From: UBA2206 sp049303905
Lineage (GTDB): Bacteria > Patescibacteriota > Minisyncoccia > Moranbacterales > UBA2206
Direction of reading: 5' to 3'
Length of the DNA: 64,000 nt
Assembly (NCBI GenBank): GCA_049303905.1
Contig: JBAQNP010000020.1
Coordinates: forward strand, 1 to 64,000
In this document: positions 57,440-64,000 of the stretch, piece after piece
Position numbering within the stretch: position 1 is the first letter of the stretch
Layout of the letters: each line of letters opens with the position of its first letter
The notes under the pieces: model-generated
The model's input: only the letters and a program-made list of their open reading frames with translations
What the model was told of the DNA's origin: nothing
The model's database searches: none
Program-made: the position numbers and the translations under genes

Positions 57440-59278
57440 ATGTGTGGAATAATTGCTTATATTGGAAAACAAAAAGCGGTGCCAATTCTTCTGGAAGGAC
57501 TAAAGCAACTTGAATATCGAGGCTATGATAGCGCTGGAATTTCTGTTATTCAAAATGAGAAAATAACTACCATAAAAGCGGTAGGAAAAGTGGTGGAATT
57601 GCAAAATAAAATTGGTAGCCTAGAATTTATTGGAAATATTGGTATTGCTCATACGCGGTGGGCAACACATGGGAAGCCAAGCGATGTGAATTCTCATCCG
57701 CATGGAGATTGTCAGGGAAATATTTTTTTGGTGCATAATGGGATAATTGAAAATTATCAAGAACTTAAAAAATTGCTTCAAAAGAAAAAACATAAATTTG
57801 TTTCAGAAACCGACTCGGAAGTTTTGGCGCATCTCATTGAAGAATTTAATAAGAAGTTTGATTTTAAAAAATCTGTTTTGGAAGCTTTGAAACTTATTCG
57901 TGGAACTTATGGTTTAGCGATAATTTCTGCGCGAGAGCCGGACAAAATAATTATCGCTAGAAATGGTTCACCCTTGATACTTGGAATTGGCAAAGATGAA
58001 TTTATTGTAGCATCCGACGCCAGCGCCATTGTGCGCCACACTGACAAAGTGATTTATTTGGATGATGGAGAAATGGCCGAGATTAGTGCGGATGATTTTG
58101 AAATTAGCAATATTAAAAACAAGGTCGTGAGCAAGGAAATTTCTAAATTAAATTGGACATTAGAGGAGTCAAAAAAAGGTGGATTCTCGCACTTTATGCT
58201 CAAAGAAATTTTCGAACAACCAGAGGTGATTGCAAACGGTCTGCGTGGCAGAGTAGAGCATTTCTTGTCGGAAGATAATTTTCCGATTCTTGGTGGACTT
58301 CGTCCGATAGAAAAAAGACTTCGGCGTATCAAAAAAATTATCATCGTCGCTTGTGGTACTTCATATTATTCCGGATTAGTCGGAGAATATATGCTCGAAG
58401 AATATGCCGGAATTCCAACGGAAGTGGAATATGCCTCTGAGTTTCGCTATCGGAAACCAATTTTAGATTCTTCAACAGCTGTTGTGGCAATTTCTCAATC
58501 AGGTGAAACAGCCGATACATTGGCGGCCATTCGTGAAGCTAAAAACAAAGGAGCGCTGACACTGGGAATTGTGAATGTGGTTGGTTCAACCATTGCACGC
58601 GAAACAGATGCAGGAACTCACACACTATCTGGTCCGGAAATTGGGGTAGCTTCAACCAAGGCTTTCACTACGCAACTTGTAGTTTTGGCGCTGTGGACAA
58701 TGATGCTTGGGCGACAAAGAGACATGTCAAATGTGATGAATAAACGAATTGCAATGGAGCTAAAAAATATGCCAAAAATCATTGAAGGAATTTTAAAAAA
58801 ATCTAAGGAGATAAAAAAGATTGCTAAAAAATATTCGAGCGCTAAAGATTTTTTGTATCTAGGTAGAAAATATAATTTTCCGATTGCACTTGAAGGAGCG
58901 CTAAAGATAAAAGAAATTTCCTATGTGCACGCTGAAGGCTATGCGACAGGAGAAATGAAACACGGTCCAATTGCACTAATTGACGAAAACTTCCCTTCAA
59001 TTTTCATTTGCCCGAAAGACAGTGTCTATGAAAAAAATATTTCTGGCATGCAAGAAATCAAAGCGCGTGGTGGAAAAATAATTGCCATTGCTACGATGGG
59101 CGACAAAGAAATTGCGCGCATTGCCGACGACGTAATTTATATTCCAAAAACTTTGGAAATGCTTACGCCCTTTATTTCAGTTATTCCTTTGCAACTCTTT
59201 GCCTATTATTTTGGCGTGGCCAAAGGTTATGATGTGGACAAGCCAAGGAATTTAGCTAAGAGTGTGACGGTAGAATAA
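57440..59278 (+). CDS. glmS: Glutamine-fructose-6-phosphate aminotransferase
   Basis: A 612-residue GlmS. The catalytic Cys2 opens MCGIIAYIGKQKAVPILLEG; the glutaminase domain has RWATHGKPSDVN and HNGIIENY; two SIS domains include ACGTSYYSG and SQSGETADTL; and the C-terminus ends DKPRNLAKSVTVE. It makes GlcN-6-P, the substrate of glmM. Confidence 0.97.
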   Translation: MCGIIAYIGKQKAVPILLEGLKQLEYRGYDSAGISVIQNEKITTIKAVGKVVELQNKIGSLEFIGNIGIAHTRWATHGKPSDVNSHPHGDCQGNIFLVHNGIIENYQELKKLLQKKKHKFVSETDSEVLAHLIEEFNKKFDFKKSVLEALKLIRGTYGLAIISAREPDKIIIARNGSPLILGIGKDEFIVASDASAIVRHTDKVIYLDDGEMAEISADDFEISNIKNKVVSKEISKLNWTLEESKKGGFSHFMLKEIFEQPEVIANGLRGRVEHFLSEDNFPILGGLRPIEKRLRRIKKIIIVACGTSYYSGLVGEYMLEEYAGIPTEVEYASEFRYRKPILDSSTAVVAISQSGETADTLAAIREAKNKGALTLGIVNVVGSTIARETDAGTHTLSGPEIGVASTKAFTTQLVVLALWTMMLGRQRDMSNVMNKRIAMELKNMPKIIEGILKKSKEIKKIAKKYSSAKDFLYLGRKYNFPIALEGALKIKEISYVHAEGYATGEMKHGPIALIDENFPSIFICPKDSVYEKNISGMQEIKARGGKIIAIATMGDKEIARIADDVIYIPKTLEMLTPFISVIPLQLFAYYFGVAKGYDVDKPRNLAKSVTVE

Positions 59279-59285
59279 ATATTCT

Positions 59286-59358
59286 TGTCATCCTGAATTT
59301 ATTTCAGGATCTTCTAAGGGCGCTTAATTGAGATGCTGAAAACAAGTTCAGTATGACA
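59286..59358. repeat. Family E palindromic repeat after glmS
   Basis: TGTCATCCTGAATTTATTTC, AGGATCT and AGATGCTGAAAACAAGTTCA, GTATGACA. Confidence 0.85.
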
Positions 59359-59372
59359 GACCTTTTAATTTT

Positions 59373-59753
59373 ATGGATATTAGCTCAATCAAAAACACCC
59401 GAGAATTTTTTTGGACGAATCATTCTAAAATGAAACTTCTTCAGTATGGCTTGAGTCCGAGTTCTGTCAAAAGTGTGATCAGGCGACCTGATCGAACTGA
59501 AACTGGCATCGCGCCCAAAACTACGGCGGTGATGAAAAGAAAAGATTCGAAGAAAACTAAAAAAGAGGTTTGGGTGATGATACAGAAACATAAAGCATAT
59601 AACATGAAACATGAAACAAATAAAAAAGAAAAAATGCTTCATGGAGTTAGTTCAAAAACAAAAATAATTTCTGCGTGGATTTATCCGGGGGTGAGTCCGA
59701 AAGGGAAGGATATTTATGTGCCGGAGGATGTGTGGGGTGCTTTGAATGAATAG
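59373..59753 (+). CDS. Conserved hypothetical protein with repeat-derived segment
   Basis: A 126-residue protein. WTNHSKMKLLQYGLSPSSVK and RRPDRTETGIAPKTTAVM at the front, and ISAWIYPGVSPKGKDIYVP at the end, resemble a short DUF4258-like domain with a repeated W-x-x-H/K pattern. Residues about 71-90 (KAYNMKHETNKKEKMLHG) come from CATGAAAC-type repeat sequence. Function unknown. Confidence 0.6.
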   Translation: MDISSIKNTREFFWTNHSKMKLLQYGLSPSSVKSVIRRPDRTETGIAPKTTAVMKRKDSKKTKKEVWVMIQKHKAYNMKHETNKKEKMLHGVSSKTKIISAWIYPGVSPKGKDIYVPEDVWGALNE

Positions 59754-59774
59754 AAAAGTTGTTTGGCTTTTTTC

Positions 59775-59822
59775 CTTACGAATTACGAATTTATTACAAA
59801 TATACGAATGTACGAATAATTA
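59775..59822. repeat. TACGAA-type repeat before rlmN
   Basis: TTACGAATTACGAATTTATT, ACAAATATACGAATGTACGA, ATAA; direct TACGAA units with weak inverted symmetry. Confidence 0.5.
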
Positions 59823-59854
59823 AAAGAATGGGAATGGGTTATTATTTTAAGGTC

Positions 59855-59914
59855 AAAACTTTATCGATAAAATTGAAATAGGCTTTATTTAAGGCAAAAA
59901 ATATATAGAATAAT
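59855..59914 (+). promoter_or_regulatory. Motif block before rlmN shared with the leader at 20440
   Basis: CTTTATCGATAAAATT, then GGCTTTATTTAAGGC, then ATAGAATAAT. The block at 20440-20489 has the same three parts at similar spacing. Both precede a start codon. Confidence 0.45.
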
Positions 59915-59915
59915 T

Positions 59916-61013
59916 ATGAATATTGAGAAAATCGAACAAATATTAAAAGATCAAAAACAGCCGAAATTTCGCTTGGGGCAGATTAAAAAAGCCGTCTATC
60001 AAGACGGGATTTCGAGTTTTTCTGAAATTTCGACGATTCCGAAAGAGTTGAGAAGTGTTTTGGAAAAAGAAAGAATACTTTCTTTTGAAGTGGAAAAAGT
60101 TTTAGTTTCAAAGGATGGAAATTCAGCCAAGGCGCTTTTGAAACTAGATGATGGAAACAAAATTGAAACAGTTTTGATTTCTCCGAAAGCGGATATCTGG
60201 TCAGTCTGCATTTCTTGTCAGGTTGGCTGTCCGATGAATTGCGCTTTTTGCGCGACGGGGCAGACGGGATTTAAAAGAAATCTAACAGCAGAAGAAATAA
60301 CGGATCAGGTTTTGTTTTGGAAACAATACCTCATGAAGCATGAAACATATAACATGAAACAAAAAACAAATTCAAAATTAAAATTATCCAATGTTGTCTA
60401 TATGGGGATGGGGGAACCATTTTTGAATTGGGGGGAAGTTTTGGAAAGCTTGAAAATTTTGTCAGATCCTAAAGGTATGGCTTTTGGTTCGCGTTCAATT
60501 TCGATTTCGACCGTGGGAATTCCTGGTGGAATAGAAAAATTAACCGAAGATTTCCCACAAGTGAATTTGGCAGTGTCACTTCATTTTTCCCAAGATAAAA
60601 ACAGAAATGAATTTATGCCGGCGAACAAAAATCTAAATTTAGAAAAACTGAAAGTTGAGTTGGAAAAATATTTCGAAAAATCTAGTCGAAAAATTTTTTT
60701 GGAATATATTATGTTTTCCGGGCTCAATGACAGCGAGAAAGATGCAAAAAATCTATTAGAATATATTAAATCTTTCAAAAAACCGCAACTCTTGCATGTG
60801 AATTTGATTCGATACAACTCTTCGAGCAATAATCAAGAAACAAGAGCCAAGAAACAAAAAATAACAAAAGCAGATAAATTCGTTTCTTCTAGTGCAGAGC
60901 AAGCAGTGAAATTTAGAAATTATCTTCTAGAGAACAAAATTAACTGCACAATCAGAAGAAGTCTTGGTACGGACATCGAAGGAGCTTGTGGACAGTTGGC
61001 AGGAAAAAAATAA
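59916..61013 (+). CDS. rlmN: 23S rRNA (adenine-C2)-methyltransferase RlmN
   Basis: A 365-residue radical-SAM enzyme that methylates A2503 of 23S rRNA and A37 of some tRNAs. CQVGCPMNCAFCATGQTGF carries the Fe-S Cys; MGMGEPFLN and the late Cys in GTDIEGACGQLAG match the family. Inserts are read in frame near residues 139-151 (MKHETYNMKQK) and 304-317 (NQETRAKKQK), both built from repeated CATGAAAC- or CAAGAAACAAG-type strings. Confidence 0.94.
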   Translation: MNIEKIEQILKDQKQPKFRLGQIKKAVYQDGISSFSEISTIPKELRSVLEKERILSFEVEKVLVSKDGNSAKALLKLDDGNKIETVLISPKADIWSVCISCQVGCPMNCAFCATGQTGFKRNLTAEEITDQVLFWKQYLMKHETYNMKQKTNSKLKLSNVVYMGMGEPFLNWGEVLESLKILSDPKGMAFGSRSISISTVGIPGGIEKLTEDFPQVNLAVSLHFSQDKNRNEFMPANKNLNLEKLKVELEKYFEKSSRKIFLEYIMFSGLNDSEKDAKNLLEYIKSFKKPQLLHVNLIRYNSSSNNQETRAKKQKITKADKFVSSSAEQAVKFRNYLLENKINCTIRRSLGTDIEGACGQLAGKK

Positions 61014-61021
61014 TTTTTCAT

Positions 61022-61093
61022 ACTACCGTATTCTAGTATACGGTAGTGTTCTTGAGACTCTAAGGGTTTATAAATTCTTGACCCTTAGGGTCT
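61022..61093. repeat. Two hairpins between rlmN and dxs
   Basis: ACTACCGTAT and ATACGGTAGT (61022-61047) form a perfect 10-bp stem. AGACTCTAAGGGT (61055-61067) pairs with ACCCTTAGGGTCT (61081-61093) with one mismatch. Neither is followed by a long T run. Confidence 0.65.
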
Positions 61094-61147
61094 GAAAAAT
61101 TGGATTGCCTAATTCCCTTTTTTGACGTAGAATAAAGATTGCAAAAT

Positions 61148-63007
61148 ATGGAAGAAAAAAAGGCTAAAAAAATATTAGATGATATTAACTTTCCGGCGGA
61201 TTTGAAAAAAATTCCAGCTGAGAAATTACCGGAACTTTGCGACGAAGTCCGCAGTTTTTTGATTGAGAGCGTTTCAAAGTCTGGTGGACATTTTGGTTCA
61301 AATCTTGGGGTGGTGGAGCTCACAGTGGCTTTGCATTATATTTTCGATACCCCGAGAGATATTTTAATTTGGGATGTGGGTCATCAAGCTTATCCTCATA
61401 AAATTTTAACTGGACGAAAAGATAGGTTGCATACGATCAGAAAAAAGGGAGGACTAGCACCTTTTCCAAAAAAAACTGAAAGTGAATACGATGCTTGTAG
61501 CGTTGGGCATACTAGCACCTCAATATCTTCAGCAGTTGGTATGGCAATTGCTAATCGAAACAAGAAAAATGCTCCGCAAATTGTGGCGGTGATTGGCGAT
61601 GGGGCACTGGCGGGAGGAATGGCATTTGAAGCTTTGAATCACGCAGGAGATGTTGGCGCTGATATGTTAGTAGTTTTGAATGATAATAAGATGTCGATTT
61701 CGCCTAATGTGGGAGGCTTGGAAAAATATCTCACAAAAATAATTTCCTCTTCTTCTTTTGTGAGGGTGCGCGAAAAAGGGCGGAAATTTTTTAGTCGGGT
61801 GCCCATTTTGGAAAAATTTTTGCGTCGAGCAGAAAAACAAGCTAAGGGAATGTTGGTGCCTTCCACGCTTTTTGAACAATTAGGTTTTGAATATTATGGT
61901 CCAATTGATGGGCATGATGTGAAAAATTTGGTGGAGGTTTTATCTAATCTAAAAAAGATTAAAGGTCCAAAATTTTTGCATGTAGTGACGACAAAAGGCA
62001 AGGGATATACGCACGCGGAAAAGGATGAATTTTCTTTGCATGCAGTGGCGCCTTTTGATTTGGAGACTGGCAAAAAAAATGGTGCTAGTGCCAAAAAAAT
62101 AACTTTCTCGGATGTTTTTTCTGATTGGATTTGTGAGAAAGCCAGAAAAGATGAAAAGCTTCAGGCGATCACGCCGGCAATGTGCGAAGGTTCCGGTCTT
62201 TCGCAATTTCGCAAAATTTTTCCCAAGCGTTTTCATGATGTGGGAATTGCCGAACAACACGCTGTCACTTTTTCTGCGGGGCTTTCTGCTCAGGGCGCCA
62301 AACCAGTAGTTTCAATTTATTCTTCGTTTTTACAAAGAGCCTATGATCAAATCATTCATGACGTGGCTTTGGAAAATCTGGATGTGCTTTTTGCCATTGA
62401 CAGAGCGGGCGTTGTCGGACCAGATGGCGCCACACACAATGGAAGTTTCGATCTTTCCTTTCTTCGCGCGGTTCCAAATTTGGTCCTTATGACGCCATCC
62501 TGCGAAAATGAATGTTTTGCCATGCTCAGTGCCGGATACAAACATAAGGGGCCAGCCGTGGTGCGTTATCCAAGAGGGGGTGGAAGCGGAAAATATAATC
62601 AAGAAAAATATAATGCTCTTGAAATTGGCAAAGCAAAAATTGTTCGCGCTGGAAAAGACATTGCAATTTTGTCTTTTGGAATACTCTTAGAAAATTGCAA
62701 AAAAACTGCAGAAGTTTTGGATGCGACTTTGGTGGATATGCGATTTGTGAAGCCACTAGATGAAGAAACGCTGAAAAATTTATCCGAGACGCATAAATAT
62801 TTTGTCACTATTGAAGACAATGTAATTGCCGGCGGAGCAGGTAGTGCGGTCAATGAATTTATCTTAAAAGAAAATTTGCAAGTTTCAGTTAGAAATTTAG
62901 GACTGCCCGACAAATTCCTAGAACACGGAACCCGCGAAGAGCTTCTCAAAGAAATTGGGCTCGACGAAGAGGGGATTTTAGAAGCGGTTAGAATTTTTAT
63001 TTTATAA
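61148..63007 (+). CDS. dxs: 1-deoxy-D-xylulose-5-phosphate synthase
   Basis: About 619 residues from the ATG at 61148. Thiamine-diphosphate enzyme: SGGHFGSNLGVVELTVALHY, WDVGHQAYPHKILTGR, GDGALAGGMAFEALNHAG with the metal site and VVLNDNKMSISPNVGG, then FHDVGIAEQHAVTFSAGLS and DRAGVVGPDGATHNG. It makes DXP, the first step of the MEP isoprenoid pathway. Its 3' end overlaps the convergent Nudix gene by 11 bp. Confidence 0.96.
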   Translation: MEEKKAKKILDDINFPADLKKIPAEKLPELCDEVRSFLIESVSKSGGHFGSNLGVVELTVALHYIFDTPRDILIWDVGHQAYPHKILTGRKDRLHTIRKKGGLAPFPKKTESEYDACSVGHTSTSISSAVGMAIANRNKKNAPQIVAVIGDGALAGGMAFEALNHAGDVGADMLVVLNDNKMSISPNVGGLEKYLTKIISSSSFVRVREKGRKFFSRVPILEKFLRRAEKQAKGMLVPSTLFEQLGFEYYGPIDGHDVKNLVEVLSNLKKIKGPKFLHVVTTKGKGYTHAEKDEFSLHAVAPFDLETGKKNGASAKKITFSDVFSDWICEKARKDEKLQAITPAMCEGSGLSQFRKIFPKRFHDVGIAEQHAVTFSAGLSAQGAKPVVSIYSSFLQRAYDQIIHDVALENLDVLFAIDRAGVVGPDGATHNGSFDLSFLRAVPNLVLMTPSCENECFAMLSAGYKHKGPAVVRYPRGGGSGKYNQEKYNALEIGKAKIVRAGKDIAILSFGILLENCKKTAEVLDATLVDMRFVKPLDEETLKNLSETHKYFVTIEDNVIAGGAGSAVNEFILKENLQVSVRNLGLPDKFLEHGTREELLKEIGLDEEGILEAVRIFIL

Positions 63008-63392
63008 ACCCAAAATGTTTTAGGGCTGGTAAGATATTTGGTGCAAGGTCTTGGGGAAGATTTTCAATATCTAAATAATCCCATTTTCGAATGTCCTCTC
63101 CTGGTGTTATTTCTCCAATTCTCTTGGCTAAAAAGTGAACTAGAATGACATCAAGATTTCCTTCCAGAGTTTCTTTTTTTGTATGGAGCAAGAATGGTTT
63201 TTCATCCAAAATTTCAATATCAATTCCCATTTCTTCTTTAACTTCGCGTCTGGCATTTTCAATTAAATCAGTTTCAAAATTTTCTACTTTTCCCCCGCAA
63301 AATTTCCAGAAAGTCGTGTCGCCGTGTTGATTGAGAAGTACTTTATTATTTTCCACGATTACTGGACCGGAAGCGATAATTATTTTTTGCAT
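62997..63392 (-). CDS. Nudix hydrolase
   Basis: A 131-residue Nudix protein. The box GKVENFETDLIENARREVKE then EMGI matches G-x5-E-x7-REUxEExGU. Beta-strand starts IIIASGPVIVENNKVLLNQ. It probably hydrolyses a nucleoside diphosphate derivative; substrate not assignable. It is 14 nt downstream of the Fic gene on the same strand. Confidence 0.9.
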   Translation of the reverse strand: MQKIIIASGPVIVENNKVLLNQHGDTTFWKFCGGKVENFETDLIENARREVKEEMGIDIEILDEKPFLLHTKKETLEGNLDVILVHFLAKRIGEITPGEDIRKWDYLDIENLPQDLAPNILPALKHFGFIK

Positions 63393-63406
63393 ATTGTTTT
63401 TGTTAA

Positions 63407-64000
63407 TTATTTTTTAAAATATAATTCTCTAATAGATTCTTCAATTGCCTCTCTGATTATTTTTTCTAATTTTAAATAATTATGATCATCCGCGAGTTGC
63501 AAGGCCTTGATATAATTATTTCTTCCAGAAATTGTTTCGACTTTCAACTCAACTGGTGGTAAATTTAGATTAAGCAAAATGACATTGTTTAGCAATCTGC
63601 CGAGTCTGCCATTGTAATCTTGAAATGGATGAATCCAAGAAAATCTATGATGTGCCCAAGCGATCAAAAAAATCAGTTCATCGAAAAATTTATTGTCATC
63701 AATTTTTGGTAGATGTTTTATCCTTATTTGCAGGTCTTGAGTAAATTCAAGCATGAGTTGCGGTACTAAATAAAATTTCGGCGGAATATGTTTTGAAACC
63801 TTGACCTCAATGTTCCGATATCGGCCACCCATTTTTGGGAAAATCCAACCGAAGCCAATTTTGTGAATTTGTTTTATAAATTCCGGTGTGAGGGGCAAAT
63901 TGCCTTTCTCGTTTTTTTGCAAAACAAAATCCCACGCCTTTTTTATCCCTTCAATTTCTAAAGGAATTAATTTAGAGCGCGGGATGATGCCGAAGGCTGT
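63407..64000 (-). CDS. Fic-family protein, C-terminal part (start outside window)
   Basis: The reading frame is open to the window edge, where it reads TAFGIIPRSKLIPLEIEGIK, so the gene begins beyond 64000. The Fic motif is IHPFQDYNGRLGRLL: the catalytic His, Phe, Asp, Asn, Gly and Arg are present, but Tyr replaces the first Gly of the usual HPFxDGNGR. Fic enzymes transfer AMP or similar groups to hydroxyl side chains. It could be a regulator or a toxin; no antitoxin gene is seen in the part shown. Confidence 0.85.
   Translation of the reverse strand, partial: TAFGIIPRSKLIPLEIEGIKKAWDFVLQKNEKGNLPLTPEFIKQIHKIGFGWIFPKMGGRYRNIEVKVSKHIPPKFYLVPQLMLEFTQDLQIRIKHLPKIDDNKFFDELIFLIAWAHHRFSWIHPFQDYNGRLGRLLNNVILLNLNLPPVELKVETISGRNNYIKALQLADDHNYLKLEKIIREAIEESIRELYFKK

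Overview
The window is AT-rich, uses the standard bacterial code (TGA ends glmM and the NIF3-like gene), and reads like a genome of the Candidate Phyla Radiation (Patescibacteria, possibly Parcubacteria or Moranbacteria). The reasons are short housekeeping enzymes, very large secreted repeat proteins, few Shine-Dalgarno sequences, small GIY-YIG, GxxExxY and four-helix-bundle genes between housekeeping genes, and many families of palindromic repeat. The lineage is inferred from gene content only.

Layout. 1-6.5 kb: a 1424-residue surface protein, three receiver-type genes and recO. 6.5-13.5 kb: a secreted DUF11-like protein, tgt, a U32 peptidase-family protein, a GxxExxY gene and glyS. 13.8-21.3 kb: an ORF6N gene, a GIY-YIG gene inside an inverted repeat, an 1829-residue glycine-rich and fibronectin-type surface protein, and a wall-hydrolase candidate. 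21.5-28.2 kb: an EamA transporter, a membrane-anchored glycosidase, an L,D-transpeptidase, a VanZ-C39 fusion, a MntA/HepT-type toxin-antitoxin pair, a HAD phosphatase and small membrane proteins. 28.2-30.3 kb, minus strand: rplT, rpmI, infC (probable AUU start), tmRNA and smpB. 30.4-43.8 kb: DedA, an esterase, a glycosyltransferase, recG, tRNA-Arg(GCG), NIF3, an M16 peptidase, AI-2E, rsmI, a four-helix-bundle gene, metG, tatD and an rluB-like gene. 43.9-52.2 kb: the complete F1Fo ATP synthase operon in the order I-B-E-F-H-A-G-D-C, interrupted by two small antisense genes with their own promoters. 52.2-64 kb: an NTF2-like protein, leuS, a UDP-GlcNAc precursor set (nucleotidyltransferase, glmM, glmS), rlmN, dxs, a Nudix hydrolase and the C-terminal part of a Fic protein.

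The most unusual signal is the repeat content. Palindromic sequences of at least ten families lie between genes and also inside genes, in frame. They sit in tgt, the U32 gene, ORF6N, the glycosyltransferase, recG, rsmI, tatD, atpH, atpA, atpD, leuS and rlmN, and each reading frame continues across the insert as an extra peptide of about 7-30 residues. One element is nested inside another within the glycosyltransferase gene. The situation resembles Rickettsia palindromic elements but involves many families at once.

Two further families (A and B) keep short core motifs while the long stems differ between copies yet stay self-complementary. Three small genes (GIY-YIG, GxxExxY, four-helix bundle) lie between inverted-repeat arms, as if palindromes carried or attracted them. 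The two antisense genes in the atp operon share promoter, leader and terminator segments, like two cassettes of one type.
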